Both the position numbers and the translations under genes were made by a program. Of a stretch of DNA of 64,000 nt, positions 52,674 to 60,775 are shown one piece after another. Where the stretch lies: the NCBI RefSeq assembly GCF_002158865.1, contig NZ_CP021455.1, positions 4,324,501 to 4,388,500 on the forward strand, read 5' to 3'. The notes under the pieces are model-generated. The model did no database searches. It saw only the letters and a program-made list of their open reading frames with translations, and was not told where the DNA came from. Within the stretch, counting starts at the first letter, position 1. Each line of letters starts with the position of its first letter. This stretch comes from Comamonas serinivorans (GTDB lineage: Bacteria; Pseudomonadota; Gammaproteobacteria; Burkholderiales; Burkholderiaceae_C).

Positions 52674-53711
52674 ATGAACCCACCCCATCCTTTCGATCGG
52701 CTCACGCCGGATCTGGTGCAGGACGCCATGGCCCAGGTGGGCCTGTTCGGCGACGGGCGCCTGAGCGCCCTGCCCAGCTACGAAAACCGCGTCTACCTGG
52801 CCCCCCTGGAGCGGCCCGCGCCCGACCACCCCGACGTGAACGCCGTGGTGCTCAAGTTCTACCGGCCCGAGCGCTGGGGCGAGGCCCAGATCCTCGAGGA
52901 ACACGCGTTTGCGCAGGAACTGGCCGACGCCGAGGTGCCCATGGTGGCGCCGCTGCGCTGGTCCGGGCAGAGCCTGCACCACATCGATGGCTTTCGCTTC
53001 AGCGTGAGCCCGCGCCGGGGCGGTCGCACGCCCGAGCTCGACGACCTCGAGGTGCTGGAGTGGACCGGCCGGCTGCTGGCCCGCCTGCACGATGTGGGCG
53101 CGCGCCAGCCCTTTGCCAGCCGCCCGGCGCTGAACCTGGACAGCTTTGGCGTGCAGCCCCTGCAATGGCTGCTCAGCCACGACGCCGTGACGCCCGGCCA
53201 GCGCGCCGAGTGGGAACGCACCTGCCGCGACATGCTGGACCGCGTGGCGCAGCACCCCGCCCTGTGCGGCGACGCCGGCTCGCCCCAAGGCGGCATCCGG
53301 CAGCTGCGCACGCACGGCGACTGCCACCCCGGCAACATCCTCTGGACCCCTGGCGACGGCGCCGATGCCGGCCCGCATTTCGTCGACCTGGACGACGCCC
53401 GCACCGCCCCCGCCGTGCAGGACCTGTGGATGCTGGCGCAGGGCGAGCGCGCCCAGCGCACGCTGCAGCTGTCGGTGCTGATCGAGGGCTACGAGCAGGT
53501 GCGCCCGTTCGACCGGCGCGAGCTGGCCCTGATCGAGCCGCTGCGCAGCCTGCGCCTGCTGCACTACAGCTGCTGGCTGGCGCAGCGCCAGAGCGACCCG
53601 GCCTTTCAACAGGCCTTTGCCTGGTTCGGCAGCGACGACTACTGGCGCGATCAGATCGTCACCCTGCGCGAGCAGTGCGAGGCCATGGACCAGCCCCCAC
53701 TCTGGGTGTGA
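52674..53711 (+). CDS. srkA: Stress response serine/threonine kinase (SrkA/YihE type)
   Basis: SrkA-type kinases protect against oxidative and envelope stress and are structurally related to choline kinases. The 345-residue product begins PHPFDRLTPDLVQDAM and contains ALPSYENRVYLA, NAVVLKFYRPERWGEAQILEEHAFAQEL (ATP-site Lys), the catalytic loop RTHGDCHPGNILW (about 213) and the metal-binding Asp in HFVDLDDARTAPAVQDLW. Length is close to the family's. The ATG at 52674 fits the family start. It follows the dehydrogenase by 86 bp. Confidence 0.92.
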   Translation: MNPPHPFDRLTPDLVQDAMAQVGLFGDGRLSALPSYENRVYLAPLERPAPDHPDVNAVVLKFYRPERWGEAQILEEHAFAQELADAEVPMVAPLRWSGQSLHHIDGFRFSVSPRRGGRTPELDDLEVLEWTGRLLARLHDVGARQPFASRPALNLDSFGVQPLQWLLSHDAVTPGQRAEWERTCRDMLDRVAQHPALCGDAGSPQGGIRQLRTHGDCHPGNILWTPGDGADAGPHFVDLDDARTAPAVQDLWMLAQGERAQRTLQLSVLIEGYEQVRPFDRRELALIEPLRSLRLLHYSCWLAQRQSDPAFQQAFAWFGSDDYWRDQIVTLREQCEAMDQPPLWV

Positions 53712-53848
53712 CGGGCTGCCGCCGCGGGCAGCTGGCCACCCCGGTTTTCAGCCTGGTTTCAGGGTCAACGGCCGGGGCTGTGCTACCTTGTGGTCAGCCA
53801 GTTGACGCCACAATCCTGGCCTGTACCTTGACCAATGAGGAGAACCGC

Positions 53849-54199
53849 ATGCTCTACAAATTCAAGTCGCCCGCCGGAGCCGATGTGATCATGAACCAGG
53901 GGCCGGCCGAACACATCCTGGACGTGATCGGCAAGGGTGCCGGCGCGCCGGGCATCATCACGGTGGAGCAGATCCCCGCCGCCATCAGCGCCCTGCGGGC
54001 GGAAGTCGCGCGGCAGGAGCAGGAGCGTGCCGCCGGCAAGGCGGGCCACCACCACGCGGGCATCGACGACGTGGCGGTGCAGGTGGCCGAAGAGCAGGGC
54101 AAGGCCGAGACGGTGCTGTTCTCGCAGCGCGTGACGCCCCTCATCCACCTGCTCGAACTCAGCCTGGCCGAAGGCAAAGGCGTGATCTGGGGCGCCTGA
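53849..54199 (+). CDS. DUF1840 domain-containing protein
   Basis: This 116-residue small cytoplasmic protein starts MLYKFKSPAGADVIMNQGPAEHILDVIGK and contains GIITVEQIPAAISALRAEVARQEQE, then a His-rich patch (AGHHHAG) and VLFSQRVTPLIHLLELSLAEGKGVIWG. This fits the DUF1840 family found in beta/gammaproteobacteria, of unknown function. A strong AGGAG site precedes the ATG. It is preceded by the kinase gene and followed by repeat copy 19. Confidence 0.9.
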   Translation: MLYKFKSPAGADVIMNQGPAEHILDVIGKGAGAPGIITVEQIPAAISALRAEVARQEQERAAGKAGHHHAGIDDVAVQVAEEQGKAETVLFSQRVTPLIHLLELSLAEGKGVIWGA

Positions 54200-54215
54200 T
54201 CCGCCATTTTTGGCC

Positions 54216-54266
54216 GCAGTATGGTGCTGTTTCCGTTATTCAAACAACGGAAGCGTCACCATACTA
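54216..54266. repeat. Palindromic repeat copy 19
   Basis: The outer arms are GCAGTATGGTG and CACCATACTA and the inner stem is TTCCGTT facing AACGGAA. It starts 17 bp after the DUF1840 stop. Confidence 0.9.
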
Positions 54267-54385
54267 CCCAAATCACCTTCACCCCTTGGCGCATCGTCCT
54301 CATCGAGCAACGGCCGCTGAGCCGCTGAATCCGGCCAAAGGCCCCGATGTGATCTCAAGCGCCTGATCCACAGGCCACCTTATCT

Positions 54386-54437
54386 GGGGTATGGGCAAAT
54401 TCTCGTCCGTTGAACAACGAGATTCACCCCATACTGC
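54386..54437. repeat. Palindromic repeat copy 20
   Basis: The outer arms are GGGGTATG and CATACTGC and the inner stem is TCTCGT-CCGTTGA-ACAACGAGA. It lies 120 bp after copy 19, the closest pair in the window, in the gap before the small lipoprotein gene. Confidence 0.85.
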
Positions 54438-54754
54438 ACAAACTCTCCACCCCAACGTCTCCTTTCCGCAAGCAACCCGGCCTGGCTTGTCGGATGCACG
54501 CCAAAGGCTGCACGCCGACGCGGGCATCGCGCTGCAAGAGCCGGAATCTCCTGCCACCGTCCAGGGCCCTGAGCGCCACAAGCACACGGCGCATGCCGCC
54601 CGCCTGCACCCACCTGACACCTCGGAACGGCCTGCCGAACAGGCCCGCCCGTCCAAAAGCCCCGCTCGGCGCCCCCGTGCACTCAGGCGGCATACTCAGT
54701 GGCTGCACCGGTGCCCCATCCGTCGTGGTCGCACCGCTTGCGCAAGGAGTGCAC
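54438..54754. other. Intergenic region upstream of the small lipoprotein gene
   Basis: About 315 bp with no recognised gene. Frames in this stretch are continuous with the lipoprotein frame but lack family resemblance. The only strong translation signal is the AAGGAG site immediately before 54755. Confidence 0.45.
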
Positions 54755-54937
54755 ATGTTCATCAAACCGTTGCTGATCGCCGCCAGCATGGCGGCAGCCG
54801 CCTGGCTGACCGGCTGCGGCGTCACGCCACAGCCTTCCCACGGCGCCGACAACACCCCCAGCGGGGTGTCGGTCTACGGCACCATCGACCTGGGCGTGGG
54901 CAAGTCCCAGGGTTCAGGCGTCAGCCAGCGGCCCTGA
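54755..54937 (+). CDS. Small lipoprotein, 60 residues
   Basis: The frame starts MFIKPLLIAASMAAAAWLTGCG, a lipoprotein signal peptide with lipobox LTGC (Cys about 21), leaving a mature part of about 40 residues ending VSVYGTIDLGVGKSQGSGVSQRP. AAGGAG lies 8 bp before the ATG. The tail motif VYGTIDLGVGKS resembles the start of Burkholderiales porins (YGTIDAGV...), but the protein ends there. It may be a short independent lipoprotein or a remnant of a porin-like gene. Function unknown. Confidence 0.7.
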   Translation: MFIKPLLIAASMAAAAWLTGCGVTPQPSHGADNTPSGVSVYGTIDLGVGKSQGSGVSQRP

Positions 54938-55016
54938 GCCCGCTGAAGCGCACAGCCACACGGCATGGCCCGGGGCCATCCCCCCACCTCATCGTCAACT
55001 TGATCTGGAGGATTTC

Positions 55017-55265
55017 ATGACCCAACCCACCCCCACCGGCGACGCCGAACCCACCCCCTTCCACGTGCGCGTGGTGAGCGACGTGCAGCACCGCATCGGC
55101 GACGGCGCGCTGGAAACCATCGCCGCCGGCCAGGACCTGGAGGTGACCGAAGCCATCGCCAGCATGGTGCTGTCCTGGAAAGAGGATGGCCAGGGCCAGA
55201 CCGCCATCCTCGCCAAGAACGAGTTCCAGCACTACCTGGAGACTGGCGCCCTCCAGGTGCTCTAG
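55017..55265 (+). CDS. Conserved hypothetical protein, 82 residues
   Basis: The frame starts MTQPTPTGDAEPTPFHVRVVSDVQHRIGDGALETIAAGQDLEVTEAIASMVLSWKEDGQ and ends HYLETGALQVL. GGAGG lies just before the ATG. The protein is soluble and acidic, with no recognised domain. It lies between the small lipoprotein and the omega-aminotransferase, on the same strand. Confidence 0.65.
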   Translation: MTQPTPTGDAEPTPFHVRVVSDVQHRIGDGALETIAAGQDLEVTEAIASMVLSWKEDGQGQTAILAKNEFQHYLETGALQVL

Positions 55266-55371
55266 GGTAGCCTTGGCCCACCGCGCATCATCCCCGGCCG
55301 ATGCGCGGGACGGTGCCTGAGGCGCGCGCCCCCGCCACCGCCGCGCCACCCCGATTCCACAGGACGTTTCC

Positions 55372-56721
55372 ATGAACACCGTCACCGACCCTTTGCACCC
55401 CGCTGTGCGCAGCGACGCCGACTGGCTGTCCGCGCACTGGATGCCCTTCACCGGCAACCGCCAGTTCCGGGCCGAGCCCCGCATCATCACCGCGGCCAGC
55501 GGCGCCTACTTCACCGATGCCGCCGGCCGCAAGGTGTTCGACGGCCTGTCCGGCCTGTGGTGCAGTGGCCTGGGCCATGGCCGGCGCGAAATCGCCGAAG
55601 CCGTGGGCCGGCAGGCCGCCACGCTGGATTACTCGCCCGCCTTCCAGTTCGCCCACCCCTTGTCGTTCGAGCTGGCCAACACGCTGAAAGCCGTGACGCC
55701 GGCCGGGCTGGACCACGCCTTCTTCACCAGCTCGGGCTCCGAATCGGCCGACACCGCCCTCAAGATCGCCCGCGCCTACTGGCGCGCCAAGGGCCAGGCG
55801 AGCAAGACCATCCTGATCGGCCGCGAAAAGGGCTACCACGGCGTGAACTACGGCGGCATCTCGGTCGGCGGCATCGGCGGCAACCGCAAGCTGTTCGGCC
55901 AGGGCGTGCAGGCCGATTTCCTGCCGCACACGCAGCCCCCACTGGGCAGCTTCATCCAGGGCCAGCCGCAGGAGGGCGCTGCGCTCGCCGATCGCCTGCT
56001 GGACCTGATCGCGCTGCACGACGCGAGCAACATCGCCGCCGTCATCGTCGAGCCCTTCTCGGGCTCGGGCGGCGTGGTGATTCCGCCCGTGGGCTACCTG
56101 CAGCGCCTGCGCGAGATCTGCACGGCCCACCACATCCTGCTGATCTTCGACGAGGTCATCACCGGCTTTGGCCGCTGCGGCGCCATGACCGGCGCCGAGG
56201 CCTTTGGCGTGGTGCCCGACCTGATGACGCTGGCCAAGCAGATCACCAACGGCGCCCAGCCGCTGGGCGCCGTCATGGTGCAGCACGAGATCTACCAGGC
56301 CTTCATGGACGCCGGTGGTCCCGACTACATGCTGGAGCTGCCGCACGGCTACACCTACTCGGCCCACCCCGTGGCCTGTGCGGCCGGCCTGGCCGCCCTG
56401 CAGCTGCTGCAGCAGGAACAGCTGGTGCAACGCGTGGCCGAGCTGGCGCCCTACTTCGAGCAGGCGGTGCACAGCCTCAAGGGCGCCAAACACGTGGCCG
56501 ACATCCGCAACTACGGCCTGGCTGCCGGGCTGACGATCAGCCCCGTGCCCGGTGAGCCCGCCAAGCGCCCCTACGAGATCGCGATGAAGTGCTGGGCCAA
56601 GGGCTTTTACGTGCGCTATGGAGCCGACACGATTCAGCTCGCGCCGCCCTTCATCGTCGAAAAGCCCGAGATCGACCGCCTGGTGAATGCGCTGAGCGAT
56701 GCGCTGAGCGAAACCGCCTGA
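55372..56721 (+). CDS. Class III aminotransferase (beta-alanine/omega-amino acid:pyruvate)
   Basis: The 449-residue PLP enzyme begins DADWLSAHWMPFTGNRQFRAEPRII, the characteristic start of omega-amino acid:pyruvate transaminases. It has GLSGLWCSGLGHGRREI, SSGSESADTALKIARAYWRAKG (phosphate contacts), IFDEVITGFGRCGAMTGAE (PLP ring Asp) and the Schiff-base Lys in LAKQITNGAQPLGAV (about 288). It moves the amino group of beta-alanine or similar amines to pyruvate. Length is normal. It appears to be a single-gene unit with a possible start at 55372; the ribosome-binding site is weak. Confidence 0.93.
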   Translation: MNTVTDPLHPAVRSDADWLSAHWMPFTGNRQFRAEPRIITAASGAYFTDAAGRKVFDGLSGLWCSGLGHGRREIAEAVGRQAATLDYSPAFQFAHPLSFELANTLKAVTPAGLDHAFFTSSGSESADTALKIARAYWRAKGQASKTILIGREKGYHGVNYGGISVGGIGGNRKLFGQGVQADFLPHTQPPLGSFIQGQPQEGAALADRLLDLIALHDASNIAAVIVEPFSGSGGVVIPPVGYLQRLREICTAHHILLIFDEVITGFGRCGAMTGAEAFGVVPDLMTLAKQITNGAQPLGAVMVQHEIYQAFMDAGGPDYMLELPHGYTYSAHPVACAAGLAALQLLQQEQLVQRVAELAPYFEQAVHSLKGAKHVADIRNYGLAAGLTISPVPGEPAKRPYEIAMKCWAKGFYVRYGADTIQLAPPFIVEKPEIDRLVNALSDALSETA

Positions 56722-56847
56722 CGTGCCCTTCGCCGGGGTGGAGCAGCCTGGCCCCAACCGGCCGGGCTGCGCCGCCGCCTCGGGGCGATTCGGCTGCCAC
56801 GCCGGCGACAGGCGACAGGCCAAGCACCTAGCCCGCCAGCTTCAATA

Positions 56848-56899
56848 GCAGTATGACCACATTCTCGTTCAACCATGAACGACCATGAAGGCATACCCC
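56848..56899. repeat. Palindromic repeat copy 21
   Basis: The outer arms are GCAGTATG and GCATACCCC and the inner stem is TCGTTCA facing TGAACGA. It lies 127 bp after the aminotransferase stop and 60 bp before the chosen start of the M48 protease gene. An in-frame ATG of that gene (56875) lies inside the repeat. Confidence 0.85.
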
Positions 56900-56958
56900 A
56901 TATCCTTTCAACACCCACATCCCTCACAGCCGGAACTTTGCCCCCACACCGACCTCTC

Positions 56959-58686
56959 ATGGCCATGCAAGGACGTGCCCACTCCCCCGCCCAGCGCATG
57001 CTGGCCCTGACCCTGGCCGCGTTGCTGCTGGTGCCGGCGCCGGGCTGGGCCCAGTCAACGCCGGCCCGCGCGCCCAACCTGCCCTCGCTGGGAGACGCCG
57101 GCGCCATGACGCTGGCCGAGGAACGCGACCTGGGCGACCGCATCGCGCGCGAGCTCTACCGCGACCCCAGCGCCGTGGATGACCCGGTGCTGGGTGACTA
57201 CATCGACCAGATCTGGCAGCGCCTGCTGACCGCGGCGCGCCAGCGCGGCGAGCTGCCGCCCGAGCTTGACGCCCGCATGGCCTGGCGCGTGGTGCAGATC
57301 CGCGACCGCGCCGTCAACGCCTTCGCACTGCCCGGCGGCTACCTGGGCCTGCAATATGGGCTGATCGCCGCCACCCAGGATCGCGACGAGCTGGCCACGG
57401 TGATGGGCCACGAGATGAGCCACGTGAGCCAGCGCCACATCGCCCGCTCGATCGACCAGCAATCGCGGGTGTCGCCGCTGATGCTGGCCGCCATGGTGGT
57501 AGGCGCCATCGCCGCCAGCAAAAGCCCGGCCGCGGGTCAGGCGCTGATCGTGGGCGGCCAGGCCGCAGCCATCCAGAACAGCCTGAACTTCTCGCGCGAC
57601 ATGGAGCGCGAGGCCGACCGCATCGGCTATGCCGTGATGACCCAGGCCGGCTTTGCGCCCGATGGCGCCGTGCGCATGTTCGAACGCCTGCAGACCGCCT
57701 CGCGCCTGAACGACAGCGGCGCCTGGCCCTACCTGCGCACCCACCCGCTGACCACCGAACGCATCGGCGACATGCAATCGCGGCAAGCGCTGCGCGGCAA
57801 GCCGGTGACGGTGCGGGACGACCTCGAGCACCTGCTGCTGGCGGCGCGCGCACGCGTGCTGGCCGAAACCGGCATCGACGAGTTGCGCACCTGGGCCCGG
57901 GCCCCGCAGGACACCGGCTTTGCCCAGCAGCCGCTGATCCGGCGCGCACCCGCCCTGTACCAGGCCGCCATGGCCCAGGCCGCCCTGCGCGACTGGACCG
58001 GCGCCCGCGCCACGGCCCAGCGCCTGGCCGAGCTGTTGCAGGCCCGGCCAGGTGAGGCCCGGCCGGGGGAGGCTCGGCCAGACGCGGCCCTGCCCGCAGC
58101 AGCCCAATCCGTTGCGGCGCAAGCGCGGCTGCTGCAGGCCGACCTGGCCTGGCGCGCGGGCGATGCCCGGGCCGTGCTCGAGCTGTTGCCCGCCCCTGCC
58201 CCCAGGCAGGTGTCCAGCAGCCTGTCGGCCGCCGACGTGCTGGGCGCCGACGTCGTGGCCGGCGAGCCAAGCCGCCGCCCGGCGCCCCCAGTTGCTGCAC
58301 CGCATGACGCGTTGAACAGCCGCGCCACCCTGCTGTGGCGGGCCATGGCCCTCCATGCCACGGGCCAGGCGGCCGCAGCCAGCGGCCTGCTGCAGAGCTG
58401 GGTCGCCAGCCACCCGGACGATGCGCTGGCCTGGCAAACCCTGGCACAGGCCTGGCAGGCGCAGGGCAACCGCTTGCGCGCCTTGCGGGCGCAGGCCGAA
58501 GCCCGCATCGCCGAAGCCGACTGGCAGGGCGCGCGTGATCGCCTGCAGGCGGCGCGGGATCTCTCGCGCCAGCGCACGCACAGCTCGCCCGGCGACCACA
58601 TCGAAGCGTCCATCATCGACACGCGCTACCAGCTCGCGAGCGAAAAGGTCAGGCAGCAGGCCGAGGCCGACGCGCGCCAGCGCTGA
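56959..58686 (+). CDS. M48-family metalloprotease with TPR-like region (BepA-like)
   Basis: BepA-type proteases act in the periplasm on outer-membrane protein and LptD assembly. The 575-residue product has a signal peptide (AQRMLALTLAALLLVPAPGWAQS), the zinc motif in VMGHEMSHVSQRHIARS (His151), the following Glu ligand region in MEREADRIGYAVMTQAGF, and a C-terminal helical repeat region (about 300-560) resembling TPR modules. Three 15-bp repeats at 58041-58085 give ARPGE-ARPGE-ARPDA in that region. The start at 56959 was chosen before the signal peptide; an in-frame ATG at 56875 lies in repeat copy 21. Confidence 0.88.
   Translation: MAMQGRAHSPAQRMLALTLAALLLVPAPGWAQSTPARAPNLPSLGDAGAMTLAEERDLGDRIARELYRDPSAVDDPVLGDYIDQIWQRLLTAARQRGELPPELDARMAWRVVQIRDRAVNAFALPGGYLGLQYGLIAATQDRDELATVMGHEMSHVSQRHIARSIDQQSRVSPLMLAAMVVGAIAASKSPAAGQALIVGGQAAAIQNSLNFSRDMEREADRIGYAVMTQAGFAPDGAVRMFERLQTASRLNDSGAWPYLRTHPLTTERIGDMQSRQALRGKPVTVRDDLEHLLLAARARVLAETGIDELRTWARAPQDTGFAQQPLIRRAPALYQAAMAQAALRDWTGARATAQRLAELLQARPGEARPGEARPDAALPAAAQSVAAQARLLQADLAWRAGDARAVLELLPAPAPRQVSSSLSAADVLGADVVAGEPSRRPAPPVAAPHDALNSRATLLWRAMALHATGQAAAASGLLQSWVASHPDDALAWQTLAQAWQAQGNRLRALRAQAEARIAEADWQGARDRLQAARDLSRQRTHSSPGDHIEASIIDTRYQLASEKVRQQAEADARQR
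58041..58085 (+). repeat. In-frame tandem repeat, 3 x 15 bp, in M48 protease gene
   Basis: Three 15-bp units of the form GGCCCGGCCAGGTGA lie head to tail, with the third diverged. They encode a repeated pentapeptide (A-R-P-G/D-E/A) in the linker of the helical repeat region. Confidence 0.82.
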
Positions 58687-59011
58687 GGGCCGCATCGGCG
58701 GCGAGCGGAATCCGACGGGGAGACCGACGGACGCCAGCCGGCGATGCCGCGCAGCACAGGCGTCGGGGGCATCGCGCCCCGCCCGCCGCCACGACAAAGC
58801 CCCGCACCCGGGGCTTTGTCAAAGGGGCGGGCGCATCACCTCGCCACACCCACACGCGGGGGTCCTTCCCCGCAACCTGGCGTCCGCCGGCCCTTCACTG
58901 AAGGGGGGCAGGGTCAATCCATGCGGGTGGCTGTCGCCCCGCGGACCGCGCCCCAGATGGGGCGTCCGATCGACGGCTGTGCAGCGCGGGCGCCGCCAAG
59001 GCTGTGCAGGG
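58687..59011. other. Intergenic region between convergent M48 and small membrane protein genes
   Basis: About 325 bp without a gene. It contains a strong hairpin at 58793-58820. No copy of the palindromic repeat was found in it. Confidence 0.5.
58793..58820. terminator. Strong bidirectional hairpin, probable terminator
   Basis: Perfect 12-bp arms (GACAAAGCCCCG facing CGGGGCTTTGTC) around a 4-base loop lie between two convergent genes. The arms themselves end CTTTGTC/GACAAAG, giving weak U-runs on both strands. Confidence 0.7.
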
Positions 59012-59356
59012 TCAATCGCCACGCACCACCGCATCCACCAGCAACCCCAGGGCCGAGTAGATGAGCGAGCCCAGCAAGGCGGCGCCAAACCCGTTGACGT
59101 GGAAGCCCGACAGCAGGCCGGACGCGGCCCAAAACACCAGGGCGTTGACCACGAACAGGAACAGCCCCAGGGTCAACACCGTGACCGGCAGCGTCAGCAA
59201 CACCAGGATGGGTCGCAGCACGACGTTGAGCAGGCCCAGCAGCACCGCCGCCAGCAACGCGGTGGTGAAGCTGGCCACCTGCACCCCCGTGTAGAGGTAG
59301 GAGACGGCGAGCAACGCCACCGCCATCAACACCCAACGCAGCAAGAGTTTGACCAT
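59012..59356 (-). CDS. Small integral membrane protein (YvlD/phage holin family IV type)
   Basis: The 114-residue product has four hydrophobic helices: LLLRWVLMAVALLAVSYLYTGV, ALLAAVLLGLLNVVLRPILVLLTLPVTVLTLGLFLFVVNALVFWAASGLL and AALLGSLIYSALGLLVDAVV. The NVVLRPILVLLTLPVTVLTLGLF stretch is the family hallmark. Despite the database name, these are usually cellular membrane proteins of unknown function. It is transcribed away from terC; repeat copy 22 lies 20 bp upstream of its start. Confidence 0.88.
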   Translation of the reverse strand: MVKLLLRWVLMAVALLAVSYLYTGVQVASFTTALLAAVLLGLLNVVLRPILVLLTLPVTVLTLGLFLFVVNALVFWAASGLLSGFHVNGFGAALLGSLIYSALGLLVDAVVRGD

Positions 59357-59375
59357 GAAGCCTCCAGGCAAAGCG

Positions 59376-59427
59376 CCAGTATGGCGTGTTTTGCATTTCT
59401 TGGTGATCGAGACGCCGGTCATACTGG
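59376..59427. repeat. Palindromic repeat copy 22
   Basis: The outer arms are CCAGTATG and CATACTGG (perfect 8 bp) and the inner part GTGTTTTGCATTTCTTGG is degenerate. It lies just upstream of the small membrane protein gene and past the terminator of terC. Confidence 0.82.
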
Positions 59428-59442
59428 ATTCAACCGCCCATG

Positions 59443-59469
59443 AAAAAACCGCCGGCAAGCCGGCGGTTT
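59443..59469 (-). terminator. Intrinsic terminator of terC
   Basis: On the minus strand, AAACCGCCGG faces CCGGCGGTTT (10 bp, 4-base loop) and continues into a run of T (TTTTTT). It lies 40 bp after the terC stop. Confidence 0.85.
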
Positions 59470-59508
59470 GTTGGCAAGGCAGGGAGCGCATGCTGCGCTC
59501 CCCGGGCA

Positions 59509-60279
59509 TCAGCTGTGTGCCGGGGCCTTCTGGGCCTTGCGCGACGCAGCCCACTTGCCCAGGACCAACACCAGCAGGGCGCCGGCCACGTGCGCGATCC
59601 AGTACATGGGCATGGACGAGTTGAACACGGCCGTCTTGGTTTCGGCGTTGTAGTCCAGCAGCTTGGGCGCCCAGGTCCACTGGTCCGGCACCACCAGCAG
59701 CGGATCGGTCACCAGCATGCCGCCGGCAATCCAGCCCAGCAGCATGCCGCCGGCCACGATGATCATGGGGTAGCGGTCCATCAGCTTGATGACCAGCTGC
59801 GAGCCCCAGACGATGATGGGGATGGAGATCAGCAGGCCCAGCACGATGAGCAGGAACTGGTGCTCACCCGAGCTTTGCGCGGCACCGGCGATGGCGATCA
59901 CGTTGTCCACCGACATCACGAGGTCGGCCACGATGATGGTCTTGATGGCCGCGAACAGCTTGTCGCTGCCCTCGATGTTGTCGTGGCTCTCCTCATCGGG
60001 TGCGACGAGCTTCACCCCGATCCACACCAGCAGCAGCGCCCCCACGATCTTGAGGAAGGGCAGCTGCAGCAGCACCATGGCGAACGCGATCAGGATGATG
60101 CGCAGGACGATGGCACCCGCGGTGCCGTAGATGATGCCTTTGCGGCGCTGCTCGGGTGGCAGCTTGCGGCAGGCCAGCGCGATCACGACGGCGTTGTCGC
60201 CACCCAGCAGGATGTCGATGATGATGATCTGCCCGAGCGCGATCCAGAACGGCGCGTGGGTGAGAAAGTCCAAATCCAT
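59509..60279 (-). CDS. TerC family integral membrane protein
   Basis: The 256-residue product is a TerC/Alx/YkoY-type membrane protein, a family linked to manganese export and metal loading of exported proteins. It has seven or so helices, with the conserved acidic motifs IIIIDILLGGDNAVVIALACRKLP (about 16-39) and IIVADLVMSVDNVIAIAG (about 110-127). The start at 60279 (MDLDFLTHAPFWIALG) was chosen over an in-frame ATG 36 bp upstream. The gene is preceded by a yybP-ykoY riboswitch and a terminator hairpin, so manganese-dependent expression is expected. A strong terminator follows. Confidence 0.93.
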   Translation of the reverse strand: MDLDFLTHAPFWIALGQIIIIDILLGGDNAVVIALACRKLPPEQRRKGIIYGTAGAIVLRIILIAFAMVLLQLPFLKIVGALLLVWIGVKLVAPDEESHDNIEGSDKLFAAIKTIIVADLVMSVDNVIAIAGAAQSSGEHQFLLIVLGLLISIPIIVWGSQLVIKLMDRYPMIIVAGGMLLGWIAGGMLVTDPLLVVPDQWTWAPKLLDYNAETKTAVFNSSMPMYWIAHVAGALLVLVLGKWAASRKAQKAPAHS

Positions 60280-60390
60280 GAGTAACCTCGGTTGAATCCC
60301 GGTGCCTGGCGACACCGCGGGTGTTGCTACGCATGTTCACTGATTGGAAATCGGACGCACACAGGCACATACCCGTACGCGAAAAGGCTT

Positions 60391-60425
60391 CCTTTGAGTG
60401 ACCACGTGAATCAGTCGCTCAAAGG
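60391..60425 (-). terminator. Riboswitch expression platform hairpin
   Basis: On the minus strand CCTTTGAG (at 60425-60418) pairs with CTCAAAGG (60398-60391), followed by AAGCCTTTTCG. The 5' arm reuses the 3' strand of riboswitch stem P1 (ACCTTTGA), so P1 and this hairpin are mutually exclusive: the layout of a terminator released when ligand stabilises P1. Confidence 0.65.
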
Positions 60426-60566
60426 TCTTGCTCACAACCGCTGGCACGGTTGCTCGGCGGGCCGGAAGCCATTGGTCTGCACCTGGCTTCGTACTGACGA
60501 CCCGTCAACGCCGCAGTGGCTGGCCTGTTGAAGGCGCCCGCTGCGGGAGAGCTACTCCCCCTTGAA
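60419..60566 (-). promoter_or_regulatory. yybP-ykoY manganese riboswitch upstream of terC
   Basis: Read on the minus strand, the element starts TTCAAGGGGGAGTAGC and ends GAGCAAGACCTTTGA, the two conserved ends of the yybP-ykoY aptamer. An internal GTCGTCAGTACG and a GC-rich hairpin region between them fit the loops of this family. Length (148 nt) is within the usual range. It lies 140 bp upstream of terC, its best-known target, with a competing hairpin between. Confidence 0.82.
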
Positions 60567-60723
60567 GGGCGAGATTTGACCACAACCCGGCCCCTGTTGA
60601 CCAGAGGAATGCGCGCCAGGGTGTGGCGGCGGGCGCAACAGACCATGGACTGGACACCTGGCAAGGCGCCGCAGCGCGCACGATCACGGCACCGTGCAGC
60701 GGCCGCTCCACCCAATGAATCAC

Positions 60724-60774
60724 GGAGTATCGGAGCCTGCCGATTGCCCTTCAATCGGCAGCACCCGATACTGC
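60724..60774. repeat. Palindromic repeat copy 23
   Basis: The outer arms are GGAGTATCGG and CCGATACTGCC and the inner stem is a perfect 9-bp CTGCCGATT facing AATCGGCAG. It ends 1 bp before the stop codon of the minus-strand ttcA gene. Confidence 0.9.
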
Positions 60775-60775
60775 C

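Noticed and set aside
60280..60390. Riboswitch aptamer immediately upstream of the terC start
   Set aside because: The GGGGAGTAGC and GAGCAAGACC signatures lie further upstream (60419-60566); the stretch next to the start is the expression platform and leader only.
60340..60400. Possible extra palindromic repeat copy (CATACCCG near 60367)
   Set aside because: Only one arm-like motif is present; no AGTATG-type partner lies at the right distance.
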